From the NCBI GenBank assembly GCA_945865565.1, contig CAMBEK010000003.1, positions 186,001 through 250,000 of the forward strand: a stretch of 64,000 bases of DNA, read 5' to 3'. This stretch comes from Pseudobacteriovorax antillogorgiicola. GTDB taxonomy: Bacteria; Bdellovibrionota_B; Oligoflexia; Oligoflexales; RGVZ01. Position numbers and translations under genes: made by a program. The notes under the pieces are model-generated. The model was not told where the DNA came from and searched no databases. It was given only the letters and a program-made list of their open reading frames with translations. Shown in pieces: positions 24,057-32,398 of this stretch. Positions within the stretch are counted from its first letter, which is position 1, and each line of letters begins with the position of its first letter.

Positions 24057-25066
24057 TGAATCTTGGAATTCACACTGGGCGACTGGCGGTAAAGGCAGCG
24101 TCCAAACTTCGTTTTTTATTGAATCCAATATCGTTGTTTGTTGGGCTGCAGACCCTTTCAGTCACGACCATCGTCCTCTGGGTTGTTTGGTTCACCCGGC
24201 AGGAAGATCGTTTAAAAAATCTCGTCGGTTCCAGCCAATGGGCCAATGTCGAGAGCGGCACGACGGTAGCCATCCTTGTCATCGGCTGTATTCTCCTTGG
24301 TGCGATTTTAGTCCTGACCGTCGTCTGGTTTCTGGATGGACTCCGCCAAAGTTCAATCATCAAACAACAACGTAACTTCCTGTCCAGCGTGACTCATGAG
24401 GTCCGTTCTCCTCTTGCCAGCATCCAACTAGCCGTGGAAACCCTCGGTCGCCGTGAACTCGATCCCGGAATCCGCGACCGCCTGATTGCCGGAGCCCAAC
24501 AAGATATTGCGCGCATGACACGACTGGTGGATCAAATCCTGATTGCTGCCCGATTGGACCGCGGCATCACGCTATTCGCTGAAGGGCCTGAAAACATCGA
24601 CTTGGTGGAATGGCTGCCAGCAGTTGCCGCCGACACAGTGGGCAGTAACGTAAGTCCAGACAAGCCGAAAATCGAGGTTGAGGTGGCTGCCGGAACCCGG
24701 TTGCTGGCTCCGAGCCAGGCCCTGCGCCTTGTGCTTGAAAACCTGATCCAAAACGCGATCAAATATTCGCCGGTTGGTTCCCCTGTTCGGGTCAAGGCTG
24801 AATTTCGGGATGATGGCAGCAAGGTTCGCATCATGGTGAGCGACCACGGTATGGGCCTGGACCAGCAAGAAATCAAACAGGTCTTTCGCATCTTCAGGCG
24901 AGGCGACCGCGCAGTAAAAAAAGCAATTCCCGGCACTGGGCTTGGACTTTATATTGTGGAATCGATGACTCGTATCATGGGCGGACGCGTGCGGGTTGAA
25001 TCTGCGGGCGTTGATCAGGGAGCTGACTTCATCATTGAATTGCCGGCGGATACGGGAAAAAAATGA
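24056..25066 (+). CDS. Sensor histidine kinase
   Basis: A 336-residue inner-membrane kinase with two spans (about 25-47 and 70-93) and only a short periplasmic loop. The DHp domain carries VTHEVRSPL with His114. The ATPase domain has NLIQNAIKYS, DHGMGL and GTGLGLYIV. The short loop suggests sensing within the membrane or through a partner, perhaps the ABC transporter encoded just upstream, as in Bce-type systems (inference). It starts by TAATG overlap with the DUF3299 gene and ends by ATGA overlap with its response regulator. Confidence 0.93.
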   Translation: MNLGIHTGRLAVKAASKLRFLLNPISLFVGLQTLSVTTIVLWVVWFTRQEDRLKNLVGSSQWANVESGTTVAILVIGCILLGAILVLTVVWFLDGLRQSSIIKQQRNFLSSVTHEVRSPLASIQLAVETLGRRELDPGIRDRLIAGAQQDIARMTRLVDQILIAARLDRGITLFAEGPENIDLVEWLPAVAADTVGSNVSPDKPKIEVEVAAGTRLLAPSQALRLVLENLIQNAIKYSPVGSPVRVKAEFRDDGSKVRIMVSDHGMGLDQQEIKQVFRIFRRGDRAVKKAIPGTGLGLYIVESMTRIMGGRVRVESAGVDQGADFIIELPADTGKK

Positions 25067-25800
25067 GCCCACTGGAAACAAATAAGATTCACCCGAAACC
25101 CTCTGGTTCGATATTGCTCGTTGAAGACGAACCGAACCTCGCCTTTAGTCTCGATTTGAACCTGAAGGCCGAAGGATATCAGGTAACCGTTTGCATGGAT
25201 GGCGATGCTGCCGAAAAATTGATTCGTAACGCTGCTTGCGGCTTTGACTTGTACCTGCTGGACGTCAATCTTCCCGGTCGCAGCGGATTTGAAATCGCAA
25301 AAGTGATCCGGGAAAAAAACCAGCGGGCCGGAATCATTTTCTTGACCGCAAGGGCTGCCGAGTCCGACTCGGTGCGAGGCCTGTCACTAGGAGCGGACGA
25401 CTACATCACAAAACCATTTCGCCTGGCCGAGCTTCTGCTCAAGGTCAAGAGAACTTTGGCACGATGCGCCATGTTTGAGGCGGAAGAGGCCGTTTCCACG
25501 GGGACCCTGATTTGGGGACCGTTTGAACTTGATTCCGAAAAACTGGAAATCAAGACCCCCGCGGGCCAGTCGGTCCTGACCCGGCTTGAGGCTGACATGC
25601 TCAAGGAATTCTTTTTAAACCCCGACCGCGTCCTGAGCCGCCAACACCTATTGGCCAAAGTCTGGGGGGTGAGCGAAGGCGTAGAAACGCGCACGGTCGA
25701 TAATTTTGTGGTGCGCCTGCGCCGCCTTATTGAGGCCAATCCAGCCAATCCGCGCTACCTGAAAAGCATTCGAGGAAGGGGTTACGTTCTTGCACCTTGA
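25063..25800 (+). CDS. OmpR-family response regulator
   Basis: A 245-residue regulator: receiver with acidic pair Glu21-Asp22, phosphoacceptor Asp67 (LYLLDVNLPG), Lys117 (DDYITKPF), then a winged-helix DNA-binding domain (about 150-243) ending VRLRRLIEANPANPRYLKSI. It is cotranscribed with the sensor kinase and ABC transporter, and its targets likely include that operon (inference). The 3' end overlaps the TTG start of dapF by 11 bases. Confidence 0.95.
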   Translation: MSPLETNKIHPKPSGSILLVEDEPNLAFSLDLNLKAEGYQVTVCMDGDAAEKLIRNAACGFDLYLLDVNLPGRSGFEIAKVIREKNQRAGIIFLTARAAESDSVRGLSLGADDYITKPFRLAELLLKVKRTLARCAMFEAEEAVSTGTLIWGPFELDSEKLEIKTPAGQSVLTRLEADMLKEFFLNPDRVLSRQHLLAKVWGVSEGVETRTVDNFVVRLRRLIEANPANPRYLKSIRGRGYVLAP

Positions 25801-26716
25801 ATTTGAAAAATGGCACGGATGTAAAAACGATTTTTTGGTGACCTGGATCCAAGTCACAGACAAGGATCTCGTTGTCCCAAGCCTCCAGCGACAAGCCACA
25901 CAAATATGCGATCGCAGCGGATCTGGCATTGCCGCTGACGGCATCCTGGTTTTGATAACCAAAAATCACCGCGAACTTTTTCCAGAAGAACTGGTCGTCA
26001 TCAACTCAGACGGAAGTCTGGCTAAAAACTGCGGCAACGGACTTCGTTGCGCGGCCCGCAGTGTTTTAAGAAAAATGGATGCCGGCGGAATGCTGCCAGC
26101 CGACCTGCCGCCAGCCCTCGAGCTCCGGATCCAAGGACGTCCTTTTTGGTGCAAGGTGTTCGGCCCAAAAGGATTTATTGGTGTCGACATGGGATCAGCC
26201 ACGATTGAGACCATAGGCCCAAAACACAACATTCGGAAACAATTAGACGCCGCACTGGAAAAATTCCAGATCAAACAACCCCACGGGATTTACAAGGTTG
26301 ACGTTGGAAATCCCCATCTTGTCCTCCTTGGCCTTACACCAGACAAAGGCTCATTCTCAGCCTTTGCAAAATCGATCCAGAATCTTGACGGTTGGGACGG
26401 CATCAATGTCCACGCCGCGGCCGAAGAGGCTATTGATGATCGCGCAGTCAAATCAGCTGCAAAAGCCATGAATATCTCGGTCGATCCATTTTGGACCGCC
26501 CTTCCGTGGGAGCGCGGCGTTGGATTGACCCAAGCCTGTGGCAGTGGGGCAGTCGCCATTGCAGCCGCAATCTCGGCAGATGACGGGATGGGTGAAAATC
26601 AGGCCTGGACGGCCATCAGAATGCCGGGTGGCGATCTTTTTGTGCAAATCGCTGATGGCAATCATGTCCTTGCGGGGCCGGCGGCGCTGGCATTTACTGG
26701 ATCAATGGAAATTTAA
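25790..26716 (+). CDS. dapF: Diaminopimelate epimerase
   Basis: DapF converts LL- to meso-diaminopimelate for lysine and peptidoglycan synthesis. The two catalytic cysteines are visible: Cys81 in NSDGSLAKNCGNGLRC and Cys250 in ERGVGLTQACGSGAVA, along with GNPH near 173-176. At 308 residues it is somewhat longer than the usual 275 because of mid-domain loops. The start is TTG at 25790 inside the response regulator's last codons; no later start keeps the conserved FEKWHGCKNDF. The -VGLT- before the second Cys replaces the common VGET/VGLT variants, so activity looks intact. Confidence 0.95.
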   Translation: MHLEFEKWHGCKNDFLVTWIQVTDKDLVVPSLQRQATQICDRSGSGIAADGILVLITKNHRELFPEELVVINSDGSLAKNCGNGLRCAARSVLRKMDAGGMLPADLPPALELRIQGRPFWCKVFGPKGFIGVDMGSATIETIGPKHNIRKQLDAALEKFQIKQPHGIYKVDVGNPHLVLLGLTPDKGSFSAFAKSIQNLDGWDGINVHAAAEEAIDDRAVKSAAKAMNISVDPFWTALPWERGVGLTQACGSGAVAIAAAISADDGMGENQAWTAIRMPGGDLFVQIADGNHVLAGPAALAFTGSMEI

Positions 26717-26728
26717 AAAGGATTTGGA

Positions 26729-27511
26729 ATGACCAAAAGGACCATCAAGAAAAACCTGCCCGCGGTGGTTCATCCGGTCGAAACCACGTCAGAGATCCAA
26801 AAACGGATTCCGCTTTTGATGCCGCTTCTGCGGACACTTCAGACCTATCACCGCCATCAGGTTGTCGGACTGCGCAATCTACCGAAATCGGGGCCATACA
26901 TGGTGGTCACCAACCACAGCCTCGCCACGTACGACATCCTCCTTCTTTTTGGTGCGATCTATCAAAACACTAGACGCATTACCCGCCCACTGGTCGACCG
27001 TGCGTTCTGGCGTGTTCCTTATCTCGGCAACATCATGAATTTTTTTGGTTCAGTCCAGGGTAGCCACGATGGCGGAAAGCAATTGCTGGCGGAGGGCAAT
27101 ATTGTTGCCGTGGCGCCAGGCGGAATGCAGGAGGCGCTGCGCACCTCTGACGAACGCTACCAGGTTCGCTGGCGCAAGCGCAGAGGCTTTGCCAGACTCG
27201 CCATGGAGGCACAAGTCCCAGTCATTCTGGCGGCATGCCCAAGGGCTGATGATTTGTACGCAGTCTATCCAAATTTCTTGACGAGTTTTATTTACGAAAA
27301 ACTACGCATGCCGTTGCCACTTGCCCGCGGCATTGGACTGACAATTATCCCACGTCCTGTCAAACTTGTGCATTACCTGAGCGAGGCGATGCGTCCTCCG
27401 AAAATGGACGCGGATCCAGAGGTCAATGCAAAGCGCCTCGAAGCCTGGCATTTGAAATTAACCAAGCGTATGCAGCAATTGATCGGGGAAGCCATAGCCC
27501 ATGAAAACTGA
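26729..27511 (+). CDS. Lysophospholipid/DGAT2-TMEM68-type acyltransferase
   Basis: A 260-residue acyltransferase of the PlsC superfamily. Motif I is NHSLATYD with His63 and Asp69 five residues apart, rather than the HX4D of classical PlsC; this HX5D form, together with the later APGGMQEAL motif, resembles the TMEM68/DGAT2-like branch. The FWRVPYLGNIMNFFGSVQGS stretch corresponds to the motif II region. It probably acylates a lipid at the inner membrane; the acceptor is unknown. It sits between dapF (12 bases) and galE (overlap of 11 bases). Confidence 0.85.
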   Translation: MTKRTIKKNLPAVVHPVETTSEIQKRIPLLMPLLRTLQTYHRHQVVGLRNLPKSGPYMVVTNHSLATYDILLLFGAIYQNTRRITRPLVDRAFWRVPYLGNIMNFFGSVQGSHDGGKQLLAEGNIVAVAPGGMQEALRTSDERYQVRWRKRRGFARLAMEAQVPVILAACPRADDLYAVYPNFLTSFIYEKLRMPLPLARGIGLTIIPRPVKLVHYLSEAMRPPKMDADPEVNAKRLEAWHLKLTKRMQQLIGEAIAHEN

Positions 27512-28502
27512 AGGCACATCGAAACCAGAATCCGTTCTTGTCACCGGGGGATGCGGCTACATCGGCAGTCATGTCGCCCGCCAGTTGTCGACCGCCGGAC
27601 ACAAACCGATCATCCTGGACAATTTATCTACTGGGTTTCGTGAACTTCTGACATCCGGCGAAGTCCTCATTGAAGGCAACTGTGCCGACCACAGTCTGGT
27701 GGTCAAAATAATTCGTGACTACAACATAACGACCGTGATGCATTTTGCGGCATCCACGGTTGTCCCTGAATCGGTAGCGAACCCGGTCAAGTACTACAAA
27801 AATAATGTTGCCGGGAGCCTCTCCTTGATCGAGGCCAGCACTCAGGCCGGCGTTAAAAACTTCATTTTTTCCTCGACCGGATCAGTCTATGGAGAAGCGG
27901 CGCCTGTTCCGGTAACAGAACATTATCGCCCAGAGCCGAGCAATCCCTATTCGAGTTCAAAGCTGATAACCGAAATGATGCTCAAAGACATCGCGGCGGT
28001 GACCGGCCTCAGATACGCCATTCTCCGATACTTCAATGTTGCCGGAGCCGACCCCGAGGGGCGCCAGGGGCAGAAGTCAAAAAACGCAACGCACTTGATA
28101 AAAATCGCCTCGGAAGTGGCCTGTGGGAAACGAAAATCACTGAGCGTTTTTGGAACGGACTACGATACGCCTGATGGCACCGGTGTTCGCGATTACATCC
28201 ACGTCGAGGACCTGGCTTCAGCCCATCTGGCAGCGATGCAGCACCTTGCTCGCGGGGGCGAATCCGATACCTTCAATTGCGGATATGGTCACGGATTCTC
28301 GGTACTCGAAGTGGTCAAGGCAGTTGAGGCCGTGACTGGGAAACACCTCGAGGTGACGGTCGAGCCTCGCCGTCCTGGAGACATTTCATCGTCAGTTGCC
28401 GACAACCGGAAAATCAAGGAAAAACTTGGCTGGAATCCCAAGTTTGATGACTTGAAATTGATCGTGACGCACGCCGTCCAATGGGAAAAATCACTAAACT
28501 GA
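27501..28502 (+). CDS. galE: UDP-glucose 4-epimerase
   Basis: An extended short-chain dehydrogenase of 333 residues. The NAD-binding motif is TGGCGYIGSH near the N-terminus, the catalytic Tyr-Lys pair is in NPYSSSKLI, the SSTGSVYGE segment provides the catalytic Ser/Thr, and YFNVAGADPEGRQGQ is GalE-typical. It interconverts UDP-glucose and UDP-galactose for polysaccharide or LPS. The ATG at 27501 lies within the end of the acyltransferase gene. The last nine bases overlap the convergent PilZ-protein gene. Confidence 0.95.
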   Translation: MKTEGTSKPESVLVTGGCGYIGSHVARQLSTAGHKPIILDNLSTGFRELLTSGEVLIEGNCADHSLVVKIIRDYNITTVMHFAASTVVPESVANPVKYYKNNVAGSLSLIEASTQAGVKNFIFSSTGSVYGEAAPVPVTEHYRPEPSNPYSSSKLITEMMLKDIAAVTGLRYAILRYFNVAGADPEGRQGQKSKNATHLIKIASEVACGKRKSLSVFGTDYDTPDGTGVRDYIHVEDLASAHLAAMQHLARGGESDTFNCGYGHGFSVLEVVKAVEAVTGKHLEVTVEPRRPGDISSSVADNRKIKEKLGWNPKFDDLKLIVTHAVQWEKSLN

Positions 28503-29378
28503 TTTTACAGATGAATTATCGATGTCGTTGCCAGTCGATTGCGCTCCGGCAAGCGCTGTAACGAACACCGTAAGCAGAGTCAGTTGCCGCTCAGTAACGT
28601 GCTCAAAGCTCATCCCTGCGCTGACCCCTGTGATAGACAATCGACGAACCCTGCATGATAATCGGAAAATTTCCCCCTCCTCAGGCGGAAAAATATCATC
28701 AACAGGAATCTGCAGGCGCACCTGGGACTTCAGATCAAAAGGAATGTCAGAGTCTTTTGATGCGAGCATCGCACCGTGGAGGCTGATATCAACCAGAGTC
28801 CCCTTTCGCCAATCCTCACTACCTAAAACCTGAAAGGACACAGGCATTCCAATTTTGAAACGACGGCTGCGACGACGGTTTCGAAACTCCAACGCCTGCT
28901 TTATTCTGGCGACAAGATCCAGGGGAGACTGGCCCTTCATGTCCACGTAATCATCATTTTCCTGGTGAGCCACTAAATTTTCGCGGTAAGCCGCCGTCAT
29001 CTCCTTTGGCTCTCGCGTCAAAAACAGGACTGGCAAACCATCGGCGGCCTTTTTTTCCTTCATGAACTTTACCAGCTTTAGAAGGCGGTCGCGGGGGGCA
29101 AAGGTGTCATCGAGAATCATCAGGTGCACTTGACGCGATATTTGCCTGGCCAGTTCATCAGGAGTTTTTGGCTGGACGAGAACATAACCCTTTCCAAGAC
29201 CCTCGATATAGCGTGCCACGGCGTCGCGCTTGTCCTGTGACACGTTTTGAGCCATCGCAATGATTACGTAAGACTTCTGTTTTTTCTTTGGCGCAACAAG
29301 ATATTCAGCCACACCCCCATCAGTCGAGTCTTGGGGATTCTTGGCCTTTTCAGATTTAGCTTCGTCTTTGCTCATCAC
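28494..29378 (-). CDS. Degenerate receiver plus PilZ-domain protein
   Basis: A 294-residue cytoplasmic protein. Residues about 35-160 resemble a response-regulator receiver (VHLMILDDTFAPRD at the phosphoacceptor strand, LPVLFLTREP after it), but the acidic pair expected at the first strand (SYVIIAMAQN) is absent, so phosphorylation is doubtful. Residues about 165-270 form a PilZ domain with RRRSRRFKI and DISLHGAML, compatible with cyclic-di-GMP binding. It is the last gene of the envelope gene set, 11 bases after the solute-binding protein gene. Confidence 0.8.
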   Translation of the reverse strand: MMSKDEAKSEKAKNPQDSTDGGVAEYLVAPKKKQKSYVIIAMAQNVSQDKRDAVARYIEGLGKGYVLVQPKTPDELARQISRQVHLMILDDTFAPRDRLLKLVKFMKEKKAADGLPVLFLTREPKEMTAAYRENLVAHQENDDYVDMKGQSPLDLVARIKQALEFRNRRRSRRFKIGMPVSFQVLGSEDWRKGTLVDISLHGAMLASKDSDIPFDLKSQVRLQIPVDDIFPPEEGEIFRLSCRVRRLSITGVSAGMSFEHVTERQLTLLTVFVTALAGAQSTGNDIDNSSVKSV

Positions 29379-29389
29379 TTTGCTCCCAA

Positions 29390-31000
29390 TTAAAGGCGCT
29401 TTTGGATGCTCCAGCCGGAAACGTGCTTGAAAAACGAATATGGTTCAATGCGGACGCCGCTGAGGTTTTCCTGGAAGGCGGCGTGATGCGTTAACGTCCA
29501 AAGGAATATATAAGGCGTTTCATCAGCAACAAGAGCGTGGATCTTATGACTGATCGCGCGCTTTTTCTCAAAGTCGTTGGTTGCGTCAGCCTCAGTCAAA
29601 AGGGCATCAACCGTTTTATTCTTCAGCAATACAAAATTATTTCCCCAGGCCCCTGCACTGCCGGAATGAAAGAGGCTCATGATATTGCTGGCATCGTCAA
29701 AACTCCATGACGCCAAAGTAAGGTCGTAGTCATGGTCGAAGAGAACTCTTTTTTTCCATGAAACCCAATCCAGAAACTGCATTTCAACCTTGATCCCGGC
29801 CTTTTCGAAGTAGGACTGGAGTCCAAGAACAATCTTCTTGAGCGTTTCGCCTTCTCCGGAAACAGGAACAACCATAGAAAGTTTAAGCGGTACACCCTTG
29901 CTGTCTTCCAGGATTCCATCAGAGTTTTTATCCGAGTAACCAGCCGATTCAAGTAATTGCCTGGATCGTGCAAGGTCATAGGCAACTGAAGGCACATCAA
30001 GATTGTAGGCCCAAGAGGTCGGCGGGAATGGCCCAGAGATCAGACGACCTTTTCCCTGAAAAAATGCCTCCAGCATCTCTTTTCGATTTACCGCCAAGGC
30101 CAGCGCCTGACGCACACGGCGGTCGCTTAGAATTGTCCGCGAGGTATTCATCGCGACAAAACTGTACGACAGCGCATCGTAGGGAACTAGCAACAAACGC
30201 TTGTCAGCCATAATCTCTGCAAGGTCCCGCGGACTAACGTAGGTAATAAGATCCAAAGCATTAAACATCAGCGACTGCGCCATAACGCTTTGGTCGGCAT
30301 AACTTTTCATCACGATGGTTTCTATTTTCGGCGCACCACCAAAATAGAATTTATTTGCACGCAACAGGACTTCGCCCTGCTTGTTGGATTTAATGAACTG
30401 GTACGGCCCAGTTCCCACAGGGCGTTGCACAAACGTGCTCTCACGAAACGACGATCCAGATTTGATATTGGCAAATGCGTTTGCAGGAAGAATCTTGAAC
30501 ATCAGAATCCTGAGGGGATCCGACACAGCCCTGCGCAAAGTAATCTTTACGGTCAACGGATCCAATTCTTCGGCTGAGGCGATGCCCGAAAATCGCTCCG
30601 AATTGGGAATCTCAGAACGCGCCATCAGCAGAAATTTAACAGTCGCAACGACATCTTTGGCTTGAAAGGATTGACCGGCCTCTTTCGGCAGAGGTTTCCC
30701 CGAGGGCATTGCTGTGTGCCATGTGATGTTGTTTCTCAGGTGAAACGTTACGTCGGTTCCGTTTTTGGAAACCTCCCAACTTGTTGCAAGGGCGGGCACA
30801 TAATCACCACTGCGCCCGAGATCCACAAGGCCATCAAAGACCAAGTCGGAGAGTCGCTGGGCCGTTGCCTCGTGGGCCGTGTATGGATCGTAAGTCTCAA
30901 GGCGCCCCGTTTCACCATAAACCATGCGGCTTTCAGCCGCGAAGGCATGGCCCGAGATCCCAAATCCAAAAGCTAGACATAATAGACTTCGCATGGACAT
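29390..31000 (-). CDS. Oligopeptide/dipeptide-type solute-binding protein (SBP_bac_5)
   Basis: A 536-residue periplasmic binding protein with signal peptide MSMRSLLCLAFGFGISGHAFA. Family features are YDPYTAHEATAQRLSDLVFDGL, LATSWEVSKNGTDVTFHLR, and GPYQFIKSNKQGEVLLRAN, characteristic of extracellular solute-binding family 5 (DppA/OppA-like). No ABC permease or ATPase gene is nearby, so it may share a transporter encoded elsewhere or act as a sensor. GGGGGCAC lies before the ATG. It is flanked closely by the TolB-like gene (9-base gap) and the PilZ gene (11-base gap). Confidence 0.92.
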   Translation of the reverse strand: MSMRSLLCLAFGFGISGHAFAAESRMVYGETGRLETYDPYTAHEATAQRLSDLVFDGLVDLGRSGDYVPALATSWEVSKNGTDVTFHLRNNITWHTAMPSGKPLPKEAGQSFQAKDVVATVKFLLMARSEIPNSERFSGIASAEELDPLTVKITLRRAVSDPLRILMFKILPANAFANIKSGSSFRESTFVQRPVGTGPYQFIKSNKQGEVLLRANKFYFGGAPKIETIVMKSYADQSVMAQSLMFNALDLITYVSPRDLAEIMADKRLLLVPYDALSYSFVAMNTSRTILSDRRVRQALALAVNRKEMLEAFFQGKGRLISGPFPPTSWAYNLDVPSVAYDLARSRQLLESAGYSDKNSDGILEDSKGVPLKLSMVVPVSGEGETLKKIVLGLQSYFEKAGIKVEMQFLDWVSWKKRVLFDHDYDLTLASWSFDDASNIMSLFHSGSAGAWGNNFVLLKNKTVDALLTEADATNDFEKKRAISHKIHALVADETPYIFLWTLTHHAAFQENLSGVRIEPYSFFKHVSGWSIQKRL

Positions 31001-31009
31001 TTGTGCCCC

Positions 31010-32398
31010 CTAATTCTGCAAGAATACAGGTCGCGTCTGCCCGTTGGGACGCCCCTGAAGTTGAATACCCTGATTCGTCAACGCAACAAATACCTTGTCC
31101 CAGGCGCCGACCTGGGCTCGAAAACTCAAAACACCAAGTTTTGACATCATAATGTCACGGTTCATCTTCGTATTTGTTTTAAAATAAAAGGTCTGACCCT
31201 CAAACAGATCATAAGCATGGATCGGGTTGAACAGGGCAGGATCGCGTTTTACATAGATGACCTTTCGCGCGTCCGGCGTCCAGGCTGGACCGGTGTTCAA
31301 ATCGACCACAACATCACGGGCCACGAGGTGATTTGCAAGGGCCTCGTCGGACAAGGGAAAATTGCGGAGGTCTGTCGGAATAACGTGAATATTCCAGTGC
31401 AGGGTCTCGACCATGGAATCTCCACCTTGATCCCTGACCGCGCTATAAAATGCGACAAATCTGCCGTCAGGGGACACCGTTGGGCGAAGTTCATCCGCAT
31501 CGCTTTTTGTCAGGTTAAACGGCGGAGCCCAGCCCTGGCCAGATAAATTCCGCCGGGTCATCACAACATCGTGATTTTGAGCATCGCCACTAGAAAACAC
31601 AATCCGCTTTCCGTCGGGATACCATTCTGGAAAAAGATCTGTTTCATGTGAGTTGCTGACCTGGAGCACATTTTGATCATCGACCTCAACCACGTAAATC
31701 TTTGCGGCCCCTTTGCGGGAACTGACAAACGCAATTTCATTCCCAACTGGGTTCCATGAAGCGTAGCCATTTTTTGCGCGGCTCGATGCAACAGTCTGCT
31801 CACCACCGGCTACGCTACCGACATAGATGTTGAATTCGCCGACGCCACCATTCGATACAAAGGCGAACCGGTTGCTGTCGCGCGACCAGCGCAGGCCGGC
31901 ATTATACGACATCATGGAACTTCCGCCTCCGGAAAGACCTTCGAGAAAATTACCTGAACCTGATCCCGGGAGAACCATAAGCTCACGGGCAAAATCGCCC
32001 ATGAGATCTTTCAAGAGGATCCTGCGACTTTCTGAGCCGATGATTTCAAATCCTAGATAAACTCCGTCCGCAGACCAACTGAGATTGGCCTCATTCATTG
32101 CATCGTCGGAGGAAGTCAACTTACGCACCTCGACCATCTGCACTCCCTGCCTGGCTTTCACCAGATCAGGAAAATGCTTTTCAAAATATCCCGATCCCGG
32201 GAAAAATCTCTTTATGAACGTGGGGAAATAATTTCCGTCGTCTGCCTTGAAATCGACCAGGCTGTCGCGAGACTTGTTCTTAAAATAACGCCCATACAAA
32301 GCCGACGGCGACCACTTACGCGCAGACGTCGTGCATCCTGCGAAAGACCCCGTTGCGAGCGAAAGTCCAATGGTGATAGCAATCGTTGATCTGCTCAT
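31010..32398 (-). CDS. TolB-like beta-propeller lipoprotein
   Basis: A 462-residue protein. The lipobox SFAGC gives a lipid-modified Cys near residue 21. The mature part has repeated propeller blades of the WD40-like/PD40 type: LSWSADGVYLGFE, LRWSRDSNRFAFVS, ASWNPVGNEIAFVSS, LFPEWYPDGKRIVFSS and LRPTVSPDGRFVAFYS. It therefore resembles TolB but carries a lipid anchor and a different N-terminal region; no tol-pal genes are adjacent. ATG overlaps the stop of the PEGA gene (ATGA), so it is coupled to it. Confidence 0.85.
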   Translation of the reverse strand: MSRSTIAITIGLSLATGSFAGCTTSARKWSPSALYGRYFKNKSRDSLVDFKADDGNYFPTFIKRFFPGSGYFEKHFPDLVKARQGVQMVEVRKLTSSDDAMNEANLSWSADGVYLGFEIIGSESRRILLKDLMGDFARELMVLPGSGSGNFLEGLSGGGSSMMSYNAGLRWSRDSNRFAFVSNGGVGEFNIYVGSVAGGEQTVASSRAKNGYASWNPVGNEIAFVSSRKGAAKIYVVEVDDQNVLQVSNSHETDLFPEWYPDGKRIVFSSGDAQNHDVVMTRRNLSGQGWAPPFNLTKSDADELRPTVSPDGRFVAFYSAVRDQGGDSMVETLHWNIHVIPTDLRNFPLSDEALANHLVARDVVVDLNTGPAWTPDARKVIYVKRDPALFNPIHAYDLFEGQTFYFKTNTKMNRDIMMSKLGVLSFRAQVGAWDKVFVALTNQGIQLQGRPNGQTRPVFLQN

